A stretch of DNA of 64,000 nt. Origin: Kofleriaceae bacterium (lineage in GTDB: Bacteria > Myxococcota_A > Polyangia > Haliangiales > Haliangiaceae). The stretch covers positions 62,001 through 126,000 of the forward strand of contig JACKDR010000023.1 in NCBI GenBank assembly GCA_020633495.1, written 5' to 3'. Of the stretch, positions 55,623 through 63,490 are shown piece by piece; the stretch's first letter is position 1, and every line of letters starts with the position of its first letter. Under the pieces are notes generated by a model that saw only the letters and a program-made list of their open reading frames with translations, made no database searches and was not told the DNA's origin. Position numbers and translations under genes: made by a program.

Positions 55623-55966
55623 TGCCCAAGATCGCAGCTACCGTCGGATGCGCCGTCGGAGCGCTCTCGCTCACAGTCACCGGGCTGCTCATCGGCGTCC
55701 GCCTCGCGCAGTCCAGTACCCGCGCCGCCGACGAGGTCGTCGTGCTACGGCAGCGGATGGCGATGCTCTGTCAGATGACGCAAACCGACCTCGACATCCA
55801 GCAGCGCGATCCCCTGCGCGACGCCAACGCCGACCTCAAGTACCTCGCCGCGGTCGCGCCGGCGATCTACGCGTGCGTGGGTGAGTTCCCGGCCAGCGTG
55901 CCGTCCCCCGAGGAGTACACGCGGCTGCGGCAGGTCCTCGACGCCGCCATCCAGCGGTACCGATGA
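55622..55966 (+). CDS. Small single-TM protein overlapping the large unknown gene
   Basis: 114 residues. One membrane helix (about 8-28) is followed by a soluble helical domain with two Cys (M-L-C-Q-M, Y-A-C-V-G). Its ATG overlaps the upstream stop as TGATG, so the two proteins are probably made in fixed ratio and work together. A partner or immunity-like role is possible but unproven. Confidence 0.65.
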   Translation: MPKIAATVGCAVGALSLTVTGLLIGVRLAQSSTRAADEVVVLRQRMAMLCQMTQTDLDIQQRDPLRDANADLKYLAAVAPAIYACVGEFPASVPSPEEYTRLRQVLDAAIQRYR

Positions 55967-56049
55967 CGGCGCCATCCCGCCGCCAGCTCCCGGGCGGTGC
56001 GTGGGCGCGACCCAACTCACCCCTGCCGGGTGATCGACCGCGCAGATTT

Positions 56050-56108
56050 TTCTCGCAACCCCGGTGAGTGGCCGTCGATACGCCTCGCCGTGACGCCCGA
56101 ACCCTCTG
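56050..56108 (+). promoter_or_regulatory. Conserved upstream module, copy 2
   Basis: It matches 53996-54050: CGCAACCCCGG, GGCCGTCGATAC, CTCGCCGTGACGCCCG. The GTG it contains (56090) is in frame with the large lipoprotein and could act as an upstream start, 39 codons before ATG 56207. Confidence 0.6.
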
Positions 56109-56206
56109 GAGACCCCATGCGCCGCGCTTCCTCGTCGGGATCGTTGCCCGGCACACCGATCTTTCCCACCGCTTGCCAGGTCGCGCCGTGTTATTCGGCG
56201 ACTCCC

Positions 56207-59200
56207 ATGTGTGAGCGGCGCTCTGTTTCCTGGAGTCTTCGTGCGGTGTCTCTGGCGGCGATGCTGCTCGCCACTGCGTGCTTCGACCCGCCGATCAACA
56301 TCGATCCGATCGACGCCGAGCCGGGACCGATGATCGACGCCGGGCCCGACGCGCCCGATGCGGAGCCCGGGCCCGACGCGATGGCGCCGGACGCGATGCT
56401 CGATCCGGCGCTGCTGACGACGACCGCGACCGCGCACGACTTCGGCGACGTCGCCCAGGGCGGCACCTCCGGTGTCTACCAGGTCTACGTCCGCAACAGC
56501 GGCCAGGTCGCGTCGAGCCCGATCTCGATCAGCCTCGAGGGCGCCAACGCCGCCGACTTCGAGATCGTGCCCACCGGCGACGCCTCCGACTGCAGCGGCG
56601 CCACGCTCGACCCCGACACCACCTGCAAGGCGCAGGTCCGCTTCCACCCGGCCGCGGTCTCCGCCCTCGGCGCCACGCTGGTGGTGTCCGCGACCGACGG
56701 CGGCTCGGTCCGCGTCGACGTCAGCGGCAACGGCCTGTCGCCGGGCGCGCTGATGCTGGTCACGACGACGCCGCTCGACTTCGCCACGATCAAGATCGGC
56801 TCCACGTCGGCGACCCAGACGGTCACCGTCCACAACACCGGCGACACCGCGACCGGCTCGCTCACCGTCAGCTTCGACAGCACCAACTACACCGCCGTCG
56901 TCGACGGCTGCGGCGGCGCGCCGCTGCCCGCCACCAGCGACTGCAGCGTCCAGCTGCGCTTCAACCCGACCAAGGTCGACGCCATCCCGACCCAGCTGTC
57001 GATCCGCGAGAGCCCGACCGCCGGCGTGTCGCTGTCGGTGAGCGGCACCGGCGCCGCCGACCTGCAGGTCAGCAAGGGCAACACCGGCCGCATCGTCTCC
57101 GATGTCGCCGGCCTCGACTGCGGCACCGGCTGCACGGTGCAGACCGGCACCTTCACCACCACCCCGATCCAGCTCACCGCGACCCCGGACGCCGGCTACA
57201 TCTTCGACGGCTGGACCGGCGCGTGCGCCGGCGCCAACCCGTCGAACGTGTGCTCGGTGCCCCTGACCCAGGCCCTGACCTCGACGGCGGCGACGTTCAC
57301 CCAGGTGTTCCGGCTGGACGTCTCGGTCACCGGCACCGGCGCGGTCACCAGCGCGCCCGTGGGCATCACCTGCGGCTCCGCCGGCACCGACTGCGACCAG
57401 GACTACGTCACCGGCACGATGGTGACGCTGACCGCCGAGCCCGCCGCCGGCTTCGAGGTGTTCTCGTGGAGCGGCGCCGCCTGTGGCGTCGGCGTCCACA
57501 CCTGCCAGGTGACGATGAACCAGGCCCGCACCGTCGCGATCGAGTTCCGGCGCCAGTACACCCTGACCGCGTCGACGAACGGCTCCGGCGCCGGCACGAT
57601 CGCCGGCGGCGGCATCTCCTGCAGCCCGACCTGCACCGCGACCCTGTTCCAGAACGACGTCGTCAACCTCGGCGCCACCCCGGCCGCCGCCGGCACCGGC
57701 TACCAGCACGTGTTCACCCAGTGGGGCGGCGCGTGCAACGGCGCCGGCGCGTGTCAGGTCACCATGGACGGCGACAAGGACGTCAGCGCGACGTTCACCA
57801 AGCAGTACCAGCTCAGCGTCGGCCACGCCGGCGCCGGCGGCGGCACCGTGACCGGTACCGGCGGCTTCTCGTGCGCCGCCGGCACCTGCACCAGGTTCTA
57901 CGACAGCGGCACGGCGGTCAGCCTGTCGGCCGCTCCGAACGCGGGCTCGGCCTTCGCGGCCTACGGCGGCGACTGCAGCGGCGGCTCGTGCAACCTGACG
58001 ATGAACGCCGCGCACAGCGTCACCGCGACCTTCAACCTGATCTACCGGCTGACCGTGGCCGTCACCGGCGGCGGCGTCGTGACGTCGAACCCGGCCGGCA
58101 TCACCTGCGGCACCGGCAACACCGACTGCACCGAGGACTACACCGCCAGCCAGTCGGTCGCGCTCACCGCGACCCCGGACCCCGGCTACGAGGTCTTCTC
58201 GTGGTCGATCGCGGGCTGCACCGCCGGCATGCACATGTGCTCGGTCGACATGACCCAGGCCCGCAACGTCTCCGTGGTCTTCAAGCGCCAGTACACCCTG
58301 ACCGTGTCGACCATGGGATCCGGCACCGGCCTGGTCACCGGCGGCTCGATCAGCTGCCCGGGCACCTGCACGCAGACCGTCTTCGCCGACACGACGATCA
58401 ACCTGGCCGAGACCCCGACCGCGGCCGGCACCGGCTACCGCCACGTCTTCACCCAGTGGGGCGGCGCGTGCAACGGCACCGGCGCGTGTCAGGTCACCCT
58501 CGACGCTGACAAGAACGTCAGCGCGACGTTCACCAAGCAGTACCAGCTGACCGCGACTGCGACGGGCAGCGGCACCGGCTCCCTGAGCGACGGTGCCGGG
58601 TTCACCTGCGCCCGCGGCAACGCGTGCAGCCAGTACTACGACAGCGGCATGAACGTCAGCCTCGCCACGAGCGGCCTCGTGAGCACCTCATTCGACGGCT
58701 TCACCGGCGACTGCGCCGGCGCGGCCTGCACGCTGACGATGAGCGCCGCGCACAGCGTCACCGGCACGTTCCACGCCTGGCAGTGCACCCCGAGCACGAC
58801 CATCTGCGACGATCCGACGTCCCACTACGTCGAGTGCGGCGCCGACGGGCTGCCGGCCGTCGAGATGAACTGCCCGCTGCGCTGCGCGACCGGGATCGAG
58901 AAGTGTCTCGATGTCGAGCCCAGCAATGGCTACTACAGCTACCTGGAAGGGTCCGAGGCAGCGCCGGCGCTGACGTTTGACTCGAACACGTGCTCAGCCG
59001 AGGGGGCTTGCGGGATCAACACGGACACCGGCGTCATCCAACTGGGGCAGAACACGGCGCCGATGACCGGAACCCTTGACGCAGCCGTACGCATCTACTC
59101 GCTCAGCTCGCTGCGGATCGAGGGGACGGTCAAGGTGACGGGCGCGAGCGCGCTGGCGTTCATGGTGAACGGCGATGTCACGATCACTGGCACGCTCGAT

Positions 59201-60019
59201 ATCTCCGCTGACGGCGCAACTGGCGGCCCCGGTGCCGCGAGCGGCGCCGGTTGCGTGGGCGGATCGACATCGAGCGCCACCATCCCGAACGCCGGCGCTG
59301 GGGGCGGCGGCCGCTACTTCAGCGGCCGCAACGGCGGCAACACCGGAACTGGCACTGCTGGTGGCCAGTCAGGCAGCGGCGGCTCCAGCGAGACGCCGAT
59401 CCCCCTTGCCGGAGGCTGCGGCGGCGGCACGACGGCCGTCGGCAACGGACCCGGCGCGGCACGTGCGTACGGCGGAGGTGGTGGTGGCGCGGTTCAAATC
59501 ACCTCCCGCGGGACCATCGCCGTCACCGGCAACGGCGTGATCGATGCCAGCGGCGGCGGCGGCCGGTCCACCGACTCCCCAATCGCCCCCGCCGACTATG
59601 GCGGGGGTGGAGGGGCTGGCGCCGGCGGATCGATCCTGCTGGAAGGCAACGTGGTGGCGGTTGACGGCGCCGGTGTCGTGCTGTCGACCAAGGGTGGAGG
59701 CGGTGCGGGTGTAGGATCTCACAATCTGCCAGCGCACGGCGCGGACGGCGGGACCGCAGCCGCAGCGGCCGCCGGTGGCGCGACCTCGGGATACCCCACC
59801 GGTGGCGTCGGGGCACTCGGATCCACGGCGGGTGGGAACGGCCAGGCGGGCACCGGCAACTCAGGCGCAGCAGCGTGTGGCGGTGGTGGCGGCGGCAGCA
59901 TCGGCATCGCTCGCTTCAACTCGACGTTCGGGACCACGACGGTACAGAACGGCGCCGCCGTGCGGTCGCATGTCAGCAGCGGAACGCTCGCCACGCGGCA
60001 GCTACCCCAGGCACCCTAG
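56207..60019 (+). CDS. Large repeat lipoprotein (choice-of-anchor D, bacterial-repeat and Gly-rich domains)
   Basis: 1270 residues. ATG 56207 gives a signal peptide with lipobox L-L-A-T-A-C, then a P-D-A-rich linker. Residues about 65-290 are two ASPM/Hydin-like Ig modules (T-A-H-D-F-G-D-V-A-Q-G-G-T-S, T-P-L-D-F-A-T-I-K-I-G). Residues about 290-860 are some eight repeats of about 75 residues with G-x-x-C and W-x-G-x-C pairs (V-F-T-Q-W-G-G-A-C-N-G), resembling bacterial repeat (Flg_new_2) domains. The last 350 residues are very Gly-rich with single strands (G-A-V-Q-I-T-S-R-G). Codon use relaxes after about 58900. IS66 remnants start 15 nt after the stop. Confidence 0.85.
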   Translation: MCERRSVSWSLRAVSLAAMLLATACFDPPINIDPIDAEPGPMIDAGPDAPDAEPGPDAMAPDAMLDPALLTTTATAHDFGDVAQGGTSGVYQVYVRNSGQVASSPISISLEGANAADFEIVPTGDASDCSGATLDPDTTCKAQVRFHPAAVSALGATLVVSATDGGSVRVDVSGNGLSPGALMLVTTTPLDFATIKIGSTSATQTVTVHNTGDTATGSLTVSFDSTNYTAVVDGCGGAPLPATSDCSVQLRFNPTKVDAIPTQLSIRESPTAGVSLSVSGTGAADLQVSKGNTGRIVSDVAGLDCGTGCTVQTGTFTTTPIQLTATPDAGYIFDGWTGACAGANPSNVCSVPLTQALTSTAATFTQVFRLDVSVTGTGAVTSAPVGITCGSAGTDCDQDYVTGTMVTLTAEPAAGFEVFSWSGAACGVGVHTCQVTMNQARTVAIEFRRQYTLTASTNGSGAGTIAGGGISCSPTCTATLFQNDVVNLGATPAAAGTGYQHVFTQWGGACNGAGACQVTMDGDKDVSATFTKQYQLSVGHAGAGGGTVTGTGGFSCAAGTCTRFYDSGTAVSLSAAPNAGSAFAAYGGDCSGGSCNLTMNAAHSVTATFNLIYRLTVAVTGGGVVTSNPAGITCGTGNTDCTEDYTASQSVALTATPDPGYEVFSWSIAGCTAGMHMCSVDMTQARNVSVVFKRQYTLTVSTMGSGTGLVTGGSISCPGTCTQTVFADTTINLAETPTAAGTGYRHVFTQWGGACNGTGACQVTLDADKNVSATFTKQYQLTATATGSGTGSLSDGAGFTCARGNACSQYYDSGMNVSLATSGLVSTSFDGFTGDCAGAACTLTMSAAHSVTGTFHAWQCTPSTTICDDPTSHYVECGADGLPAVEMNCPLRCATGIEKCLDVEPSNGYYSYLEGSEAAPALTFDSNTCSAEGACGINTDTGVIQLGQNTAPMTGTLDAAVRIYSLSSLRIEGTVKVTGASALAFMVNGDVTITGTLDISADGATGGPGAASGAGCVGGSTSSATIPNAGAGGGGRYFSGRNGGNTGTGTAGGQSGSGGSSETPIPLAGGCGGGTTAVGNGPGAARAYGGGGGGAVQITSRGTIAVTGNGVIDASGGGGRSTDSPIAPADYGGGGGAGAGGSILLEGNVVAVDGAGVVLSTKGGGGAGVGSHNLPAHGADGGTAAAAAAGGATSGYPTGGVGALGSTAGGNGQAGTGNSGAAACGGGGGGSIGIARFNSTFGTTTVQNGAAVRSHVSSGTLATRQLPQAP

Positions 60020-60033
60020 CTCAAAGACTCGGA

Positions 60034-60326
60034 CCTACCGCGCGACAAGGCCGGAGATCCAGCCGGACGTCACCGAGTACCGTCGGCACCGCGTCACGTG
60101 CGCGTGCGGGGCCACCACCTGCGGCGAGCTTCCCGCGGGCGTGCCGGCCGGCATGCTCGGCCCCGGCGTCCTGGCGCTGATCGCCGTGCTGGTCGGCGAG
60201 TGCCATCTCAGGCGCCGCGTGCCGCGATCCTCCAGCACCTGCTCGGCATCGAGGTCTCCCTCCGCGCGCTGAGCGAGTCCGAGGAGATCGTGAGCGACGC
60301 GGTTGACGCCGCCGTGAACGAGGCGC
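60034..60326 (+). pseudogene. IS66-family transposase remnant, left part
   Basis: Matches the middle of IS66 TnpC: R-P-E-I-Q-P-D-V-T-E-Y-R-R-H-R-V-T-C-A-C-G then G-V-P-A-G-M-L-G-P-G. The frame shifts near 60224 (after C-H-L-R-R-R), after which R-A-A-I-L-Q-H-L-L-G-I-E-V continues in another frame. The N-terminal third is missing and the sequence stops at the IS21 end. Confidence 0.85.
60196..60326. repeat. 131-bp direct repeat, left copy
   Basis: Identical at every base to 62809-62939. It consists of IS66 transposase coding sequence and ends exactly where the IS21 element begins. Confidence 0.95.
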
Positions 60327-60362
60327 TGGATGGCGTCAACTACATTCTCCCCGCGACGACAA

Positions 60363-61193
60363 CTACATCTCCCCAACCTCCATGGTTGAGGGTTGAGGCT
60401 CAGGGGTAGTTGTCGTCGAGGTAGTTGTCGTCAGTGCGGTGGTGGCCTCCTTGCGGGCTTCCTCGGCGCGGATCGAGGGTCCGGCCATCTCGAGGATCGT
60501 GGCGTGGTGGACGAGGCGGTCGATCGCGGCGGCGGTGGTCATCGGGTCCTTGAAGATCCGGTTCCACTCGCTGAACACGAGGTTACTGGTGATGAGGACG
60601 CTGCGACGCTCGTAGCGGGCGGCGAGGAAGGTGAACAGGACCTCCATCTCGTCGCGGTTCTGCTGGACGTAGCCGATGTCGTCGAGGATCACGGCGTCGA
60701 AGTGGTCGATGGTGTCGAGCTCCTTCTCCAGTCGGAGGTCGCGCTTGGCGGCGAGGAGGCGCTGCACGAGCGCGTAGGTCGGGGTGAACAGGACGCGGTG
60801 GCCGCGGCGGATCAGCTCGTGGCCGATCGCGCACACGACGTGGGTCTTGCCGCGGCCGGGCAGACCGAACAGGAGCACGTTGTCGCCGCGGTCGAGGAAC
60901 GCACCCTCGCACAGGGTCGGCAGGAGCTTCGCCACGGCGGGCGGGAGGCGCCTGCGATCGAGCGTGGCCAGGGTCTTCTCGCCGGGCAGGTCGGAGTCGC
61001 GCTGGTTGCGCTCGATCCGCCGGCGCTTGCGCTCCTCGAGCTCGAGCACGATCAGGTGGCGGAGGTAGTGGCCGAACGTCCAGCCGTCCCGCTCGGCGAT
61101 CGCGGCGATCTCGTCGGCGTGACGCGCGATGGTGGGCAGCTTGAGGACGCGCAGGAGCATCGCCACGGGCGCGTCGGCGGTGATCGTCGTCAT
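60363..61193 (-). CDS. istB: IS21 transposition helper ATPase IstB
   Basis: 276 residues. AAA+ ATPase with Walker A G-L-P-G-R-G-K-T-H, Walker B V-I-L-D-D-I-G-Y and sensor motif L-I-T-S-N-L. It assists the IstA transposase in target capture. ATG 61193 overlaps the istA stop as ATGA. Its stop codon lies inside the left terminal repeats, and the C-terminal tail is Thr-rich because it is encoded by end sequences. Length and motifs appear complete. Confidence 0.95.
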   Translation of the reverse strand: MTTITADAPVAMLLRVLKLPTIARHADEIAAIAERDGWTFGHYLRHLIVLELEERKRRRIERNQRDSDLPGEKTLATLDRRRLPPAVAKLLPTLCEGAFLDRGDNVLLFGLPGRGKTHVVCAIGHELIRRGHRVLFTPTYALVQRLLAAKRDLRLEKELDTIDHFDAVILDDIGYVQQNRDEMEVLFTFLAARYERRSVLITSNLVFSEWNRIFKDPMTTAAAIDRLVHHATILEMAGPSIRAEEARKEATTALTTTTSTTTTPEPQPSTMEVGEM

Positions 61194-62698
61194 GCCGCCA
61201 CCTCCGTCAGGAGCTGGTCGTACGCGAGCAGATCGACCGTCGGTGCGACGAGGTCGGGGATCGCTGGCGTCGCGGCGCGCCCGACCAGCTCCTTGACCCG
61301 GTCGGCGGTGATCGGCTCGGCCTGGTCGAACAGCGCGACGAGCGCGGCCTCGACGTCGACCTGCATCGTGCTCGCGGCGAGGTAGAGGATCCGCAGGTAC
61401 TCGAGGTCGCCGGCGGTGCCATGGTGCGGCGTCTGGATCGCGTCGTACGCCCGGCGGAACACCACCGACGGGAACATCTCCTCGCGGTAGACGTAGCGCG
61501 CGAACCCGCCGGGCTTGCGGACGAGCGACCAGATCACGTGGCGGTAGTCGATGCGGTGCCCGTTGCGGCCGCGCAGGCGCTCGCACGCGAGCTCGAGCTG
61601 GTCGCCGAAGTACGCCTCGATGCGGTCCTCGTAGAGATGGACGCGCAGCGCCTCGCCGATCAGACGCGACGGCACCGAGTACGCGTTCTTGCAGATCCGG
61701 ATCGTGCTCCATTCGCTGACGACCGCGGTGTCCTCGACGAACTCGGGCAGCCGCCCGACGTCGAGCGGGCGCATTGCGGCGAGCTCCTCGCCGACGCGCG
61801 GCCCTCGCCGCCGGTTGGCCTTGCGCAGCTGCTCGTCGACGAACGCCTGCCACGCGTCGCGGTCGGCGAAGTCGCGACTGCCCCGGATCAGTAGCGCCTG
61901 CTCGAGGCGCCGCTTGAGCGCGCGGTGGCCCGCTTCGACGTCGCCGTTCTGCTCCTTGGCTCCGACTTCGGTCGTCCGCGGCGTCATCCCGAAGTGCCGC
62001 ATCATCGCGAGGTAGCCGTCGTTGAACGGTCGCCTGCGGCCGTCGACGAAGCCCTTGTCGCCGTCGGGGATCCGGTGCGTCGCCGCCGTCGAGTTGTCGG
62101 TCTGGTGGTGGCGCGGCACGCGGCCGAGCTGGAACAGCGCACGCTGCACGCCCCGGCGCAGCGCCGCCAGCGACTCCGACAGGCACACCGTCGCCCACTG
62201 CCAGTTCGAGTACGGCAGCACGAGCACGCAGAGCAGGTGCACGAACGCCTGGCCGGCGATCGTCACGCCGAGCTCGGCGGTGGTCGTGAAGTCGGTCTGC
62301 GCCGCCTCACCGGCGCGGTGCCGCTGGCCGAGCACGACCTCCCGCTCCGGCCCGTGCGCCGCACGCCACGCCTTCACCCGGCGCTGCAGCGTGCGGAGCT
62401 GTCCGTCGGCGTAGCGGTCGGGGCGCTCCTCGCACAGCATCTCGAACAGCGTCTTCGCCTCGAGCTCCGGCGTCTCCTCGAGTCGCGCCTGTACATCTGG
62501 CCAGTGTTCGACGAACGGATCAGGCCGTGTCCGCCAGTCGCGCGGAGCCTTCATCTCCGACGGCAGCTTGCCGGCGGCGACGTACTTGCGCGCCGTCTTG
62601 CGGTCCATGTCCGCCTTCATGGCGGCCTGGCCGAGCTTGCCGTGTTTGGTCATCTCCTCCATCAGCTTCCTTACTTGCGCGTCGCTGACTGGCCGCAT
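61190..62698 (-). CDS. istA: IS21 transposase IstA
   Basis: 502 residues. An N-terminal helix-turn-helix (L-G-Q-A-A-M-K-A-D-M-D-R-K-T-A-R-K-Y) precedes an rve-type DDE integrase core: Asp in A-Q-T-D-F, Asp in H-H-Q-T-D-N, Glu in A-K-E-Q-N-G-D-V-E. The C-terminal part has Y-S-V-P-S-R-L-I-G, standard in IstA. No frameshift is seen, so the element may be active. Confidence 0.95.
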   Translation of the reverse strand: MRPVSDAQVRKLMEEMTKHGKLGQAAMKADMDRKTARKYVAAGKLPSEMKAPRDWRTRPDPFVEHWPDVQARLEETPELEAKTLFEMLCEERPDRYADGQLRTLQRRVKAWRAAHGPEREVVLGQRHRAGEAAQTDFTTTAELGVTIAGQAFVHLLCVLVLPYSNWQWATVCLSESLAALRRGVQRALFQLGRVPRHHQTDNSTAATHRIPDGDKGFVDGRRRPFNDGYLAMMRHFGMTPRTTEVGAKEQNGDVEAGHRALKRRLEQALLIRGSRDFADRDAWQAFVDEQLRKANRRRGPRVGEELAAMRPLDVGRLPEFVEDTAVVSEWSTIRICKNAYSVPSRLIGEALRVHLYEDRIEAYFGDQLELACERLRGRNGHRIDYRHVIWSLVRKPGGFARYVYREEMFPSVVFRRAYDAIQTPHHGTAGDLEYLRILYLAASTMQVDVEAALVALFDQAEPITADRVKELVGRAATPAIPDLVAPTVDLLAYDQLLTEVAA

Positions 62699-62808
62699 CC
62701 CCGGATCGTCGGACGGGCGATCGGCGGGGCCACGTTCCTGTCAGGACGTGCGGGCCGGATGGGGCGACGTAATTGTCGTCGCTGGGGAGATGTAGTTGTC
62801 GCCCAGCA

Positions 62809-62939
62809 GCGAGTGCCATCTCAGGCGCCGCGTGCCGCGATCCTCCAGCACCTGCTCGGCATCGAGGTCTCCCTCCGCGCGCTGAGCGAGTCCGAGGAGA
62901 TCGTGAGCGACGCGGTTGACGCCGCCGTGAACGAGGCGC
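62809..62939. repeat. 131-bp direct repeat, right copy
   Basis: Perfect copy of 60196-60326, starting at the base after the CA end of the IS21 element. It carries the same IS66 frameshift as the left copy. Confidence 0.95.
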
Positions 62940-63420
62940 GGCTCCACGCGCTCGGGGAGCGTGTCAAGCACGTCAACACGACGACGTGGTCGCAGGCGGG
63001 GCGCTACCGCGCGCTGTGGACGCTCGCGACCGCCGCGGTCACCGTGTTCTGCATCGCGACCGACGCGACGCGCTGCGCGCCTGGCTCTCGCAGATCCGCG
63101 GCGTCCTCGTCACCGACCGAGGCACGCAGTTCGACTTCTGGGCGATGGAGTCACGACAGATCTGCTGGGCGCATCTGATTCGCAAGTTCGCTTCGTTCGC
63201 CGGGCACCGCGGACGGGCCGGCGAGATCGGCAGCCTGCTGCTCGTCTGCTGCAGAACTGGCACAAGGTCCGCGACGGCACGCCGTCTCGTGCCGAGTTCC
63301 GCCAGCTCGCAGGCCACCTCCGCGCGCTCAAGCCGCAGCGATTGCGGCAACCGCTTCGCCGCCACCGTGCTGCCTTATCTCACGCACGCTGTTCAGGCCG
63401 CGCTCCCGCCGAGACCATGG
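62809..63420 (+). pseudogene. IS66-family transposase remnant, right part
   Basis: Continues the IS66 TnpC sequence beyond the left remnant: N-E-A-R-L-H-A-L-G-E-R-V, T-T-T-W-S-Q-A-G-R-Y-R-A-L-W-T, then in a second frame A-L-R-A-W-L-S-Q-I-R-G-V-L-V-T-D-R-G-T-Q and I-C-W-A-H-L-I-R-K-F, then in a third frame N-W-H-K-V-R-D-G-T. At least two more frameshifts (near 63070 and 63250). The C-terminus is degenerate. It ends before the terminator at 63436. Confidence 0.85.
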
Positions 63421-63435
63421 CCCCAGAAATGACGA

Positions 63436-63467
63436 ACGCCCCGTCCGCAAAGCAGCGGGCGGGGCGT
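63436..63467 (-). terminator. Strong hairpin terminator after the last gene
   Basis: A 13-bp stem with one G-T pair and a 6-nt loop (ACGCCCCGTCCGC ... GCGGGCGGGGCGT). On the minus strand it is followed by TCGTCATTTCTGG, and it lies 24 nt after the stop codon at 63491. Confidence 0.7.
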
Positions 63468-63490
63468 ATCCGTCGGTTCCGACTTGGTGT

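Larger units (their letters stand above)
60327..62808 (-). mobile_element. IS21-family insertion sequence, apparently intact
   Basis: 2482 bp, beginning TG and ending CA as IS21 elements do. Terminal inverted repeats are TGGATGGCGTCAACTACAT at the left and TGCTGGGCGACAACTACAT (complement) at the right. Each end has two copies of a CAACTACAT-TCTCCCC-like motif, expected as IstA binding sites. It carries istA and istB on the minus strand. It lies inside a decayed IS66 transposase gene and is the youngest element in the window. Confidence 0.9.

Noticed and set aside
60327..62808. A composite transposon bounded by IS66 copies.
   Set aside because: The flanking IS66 pieces are complementary parts of one broken gene sharing only 131 bp, not two full copies, and no cargo lies between them.
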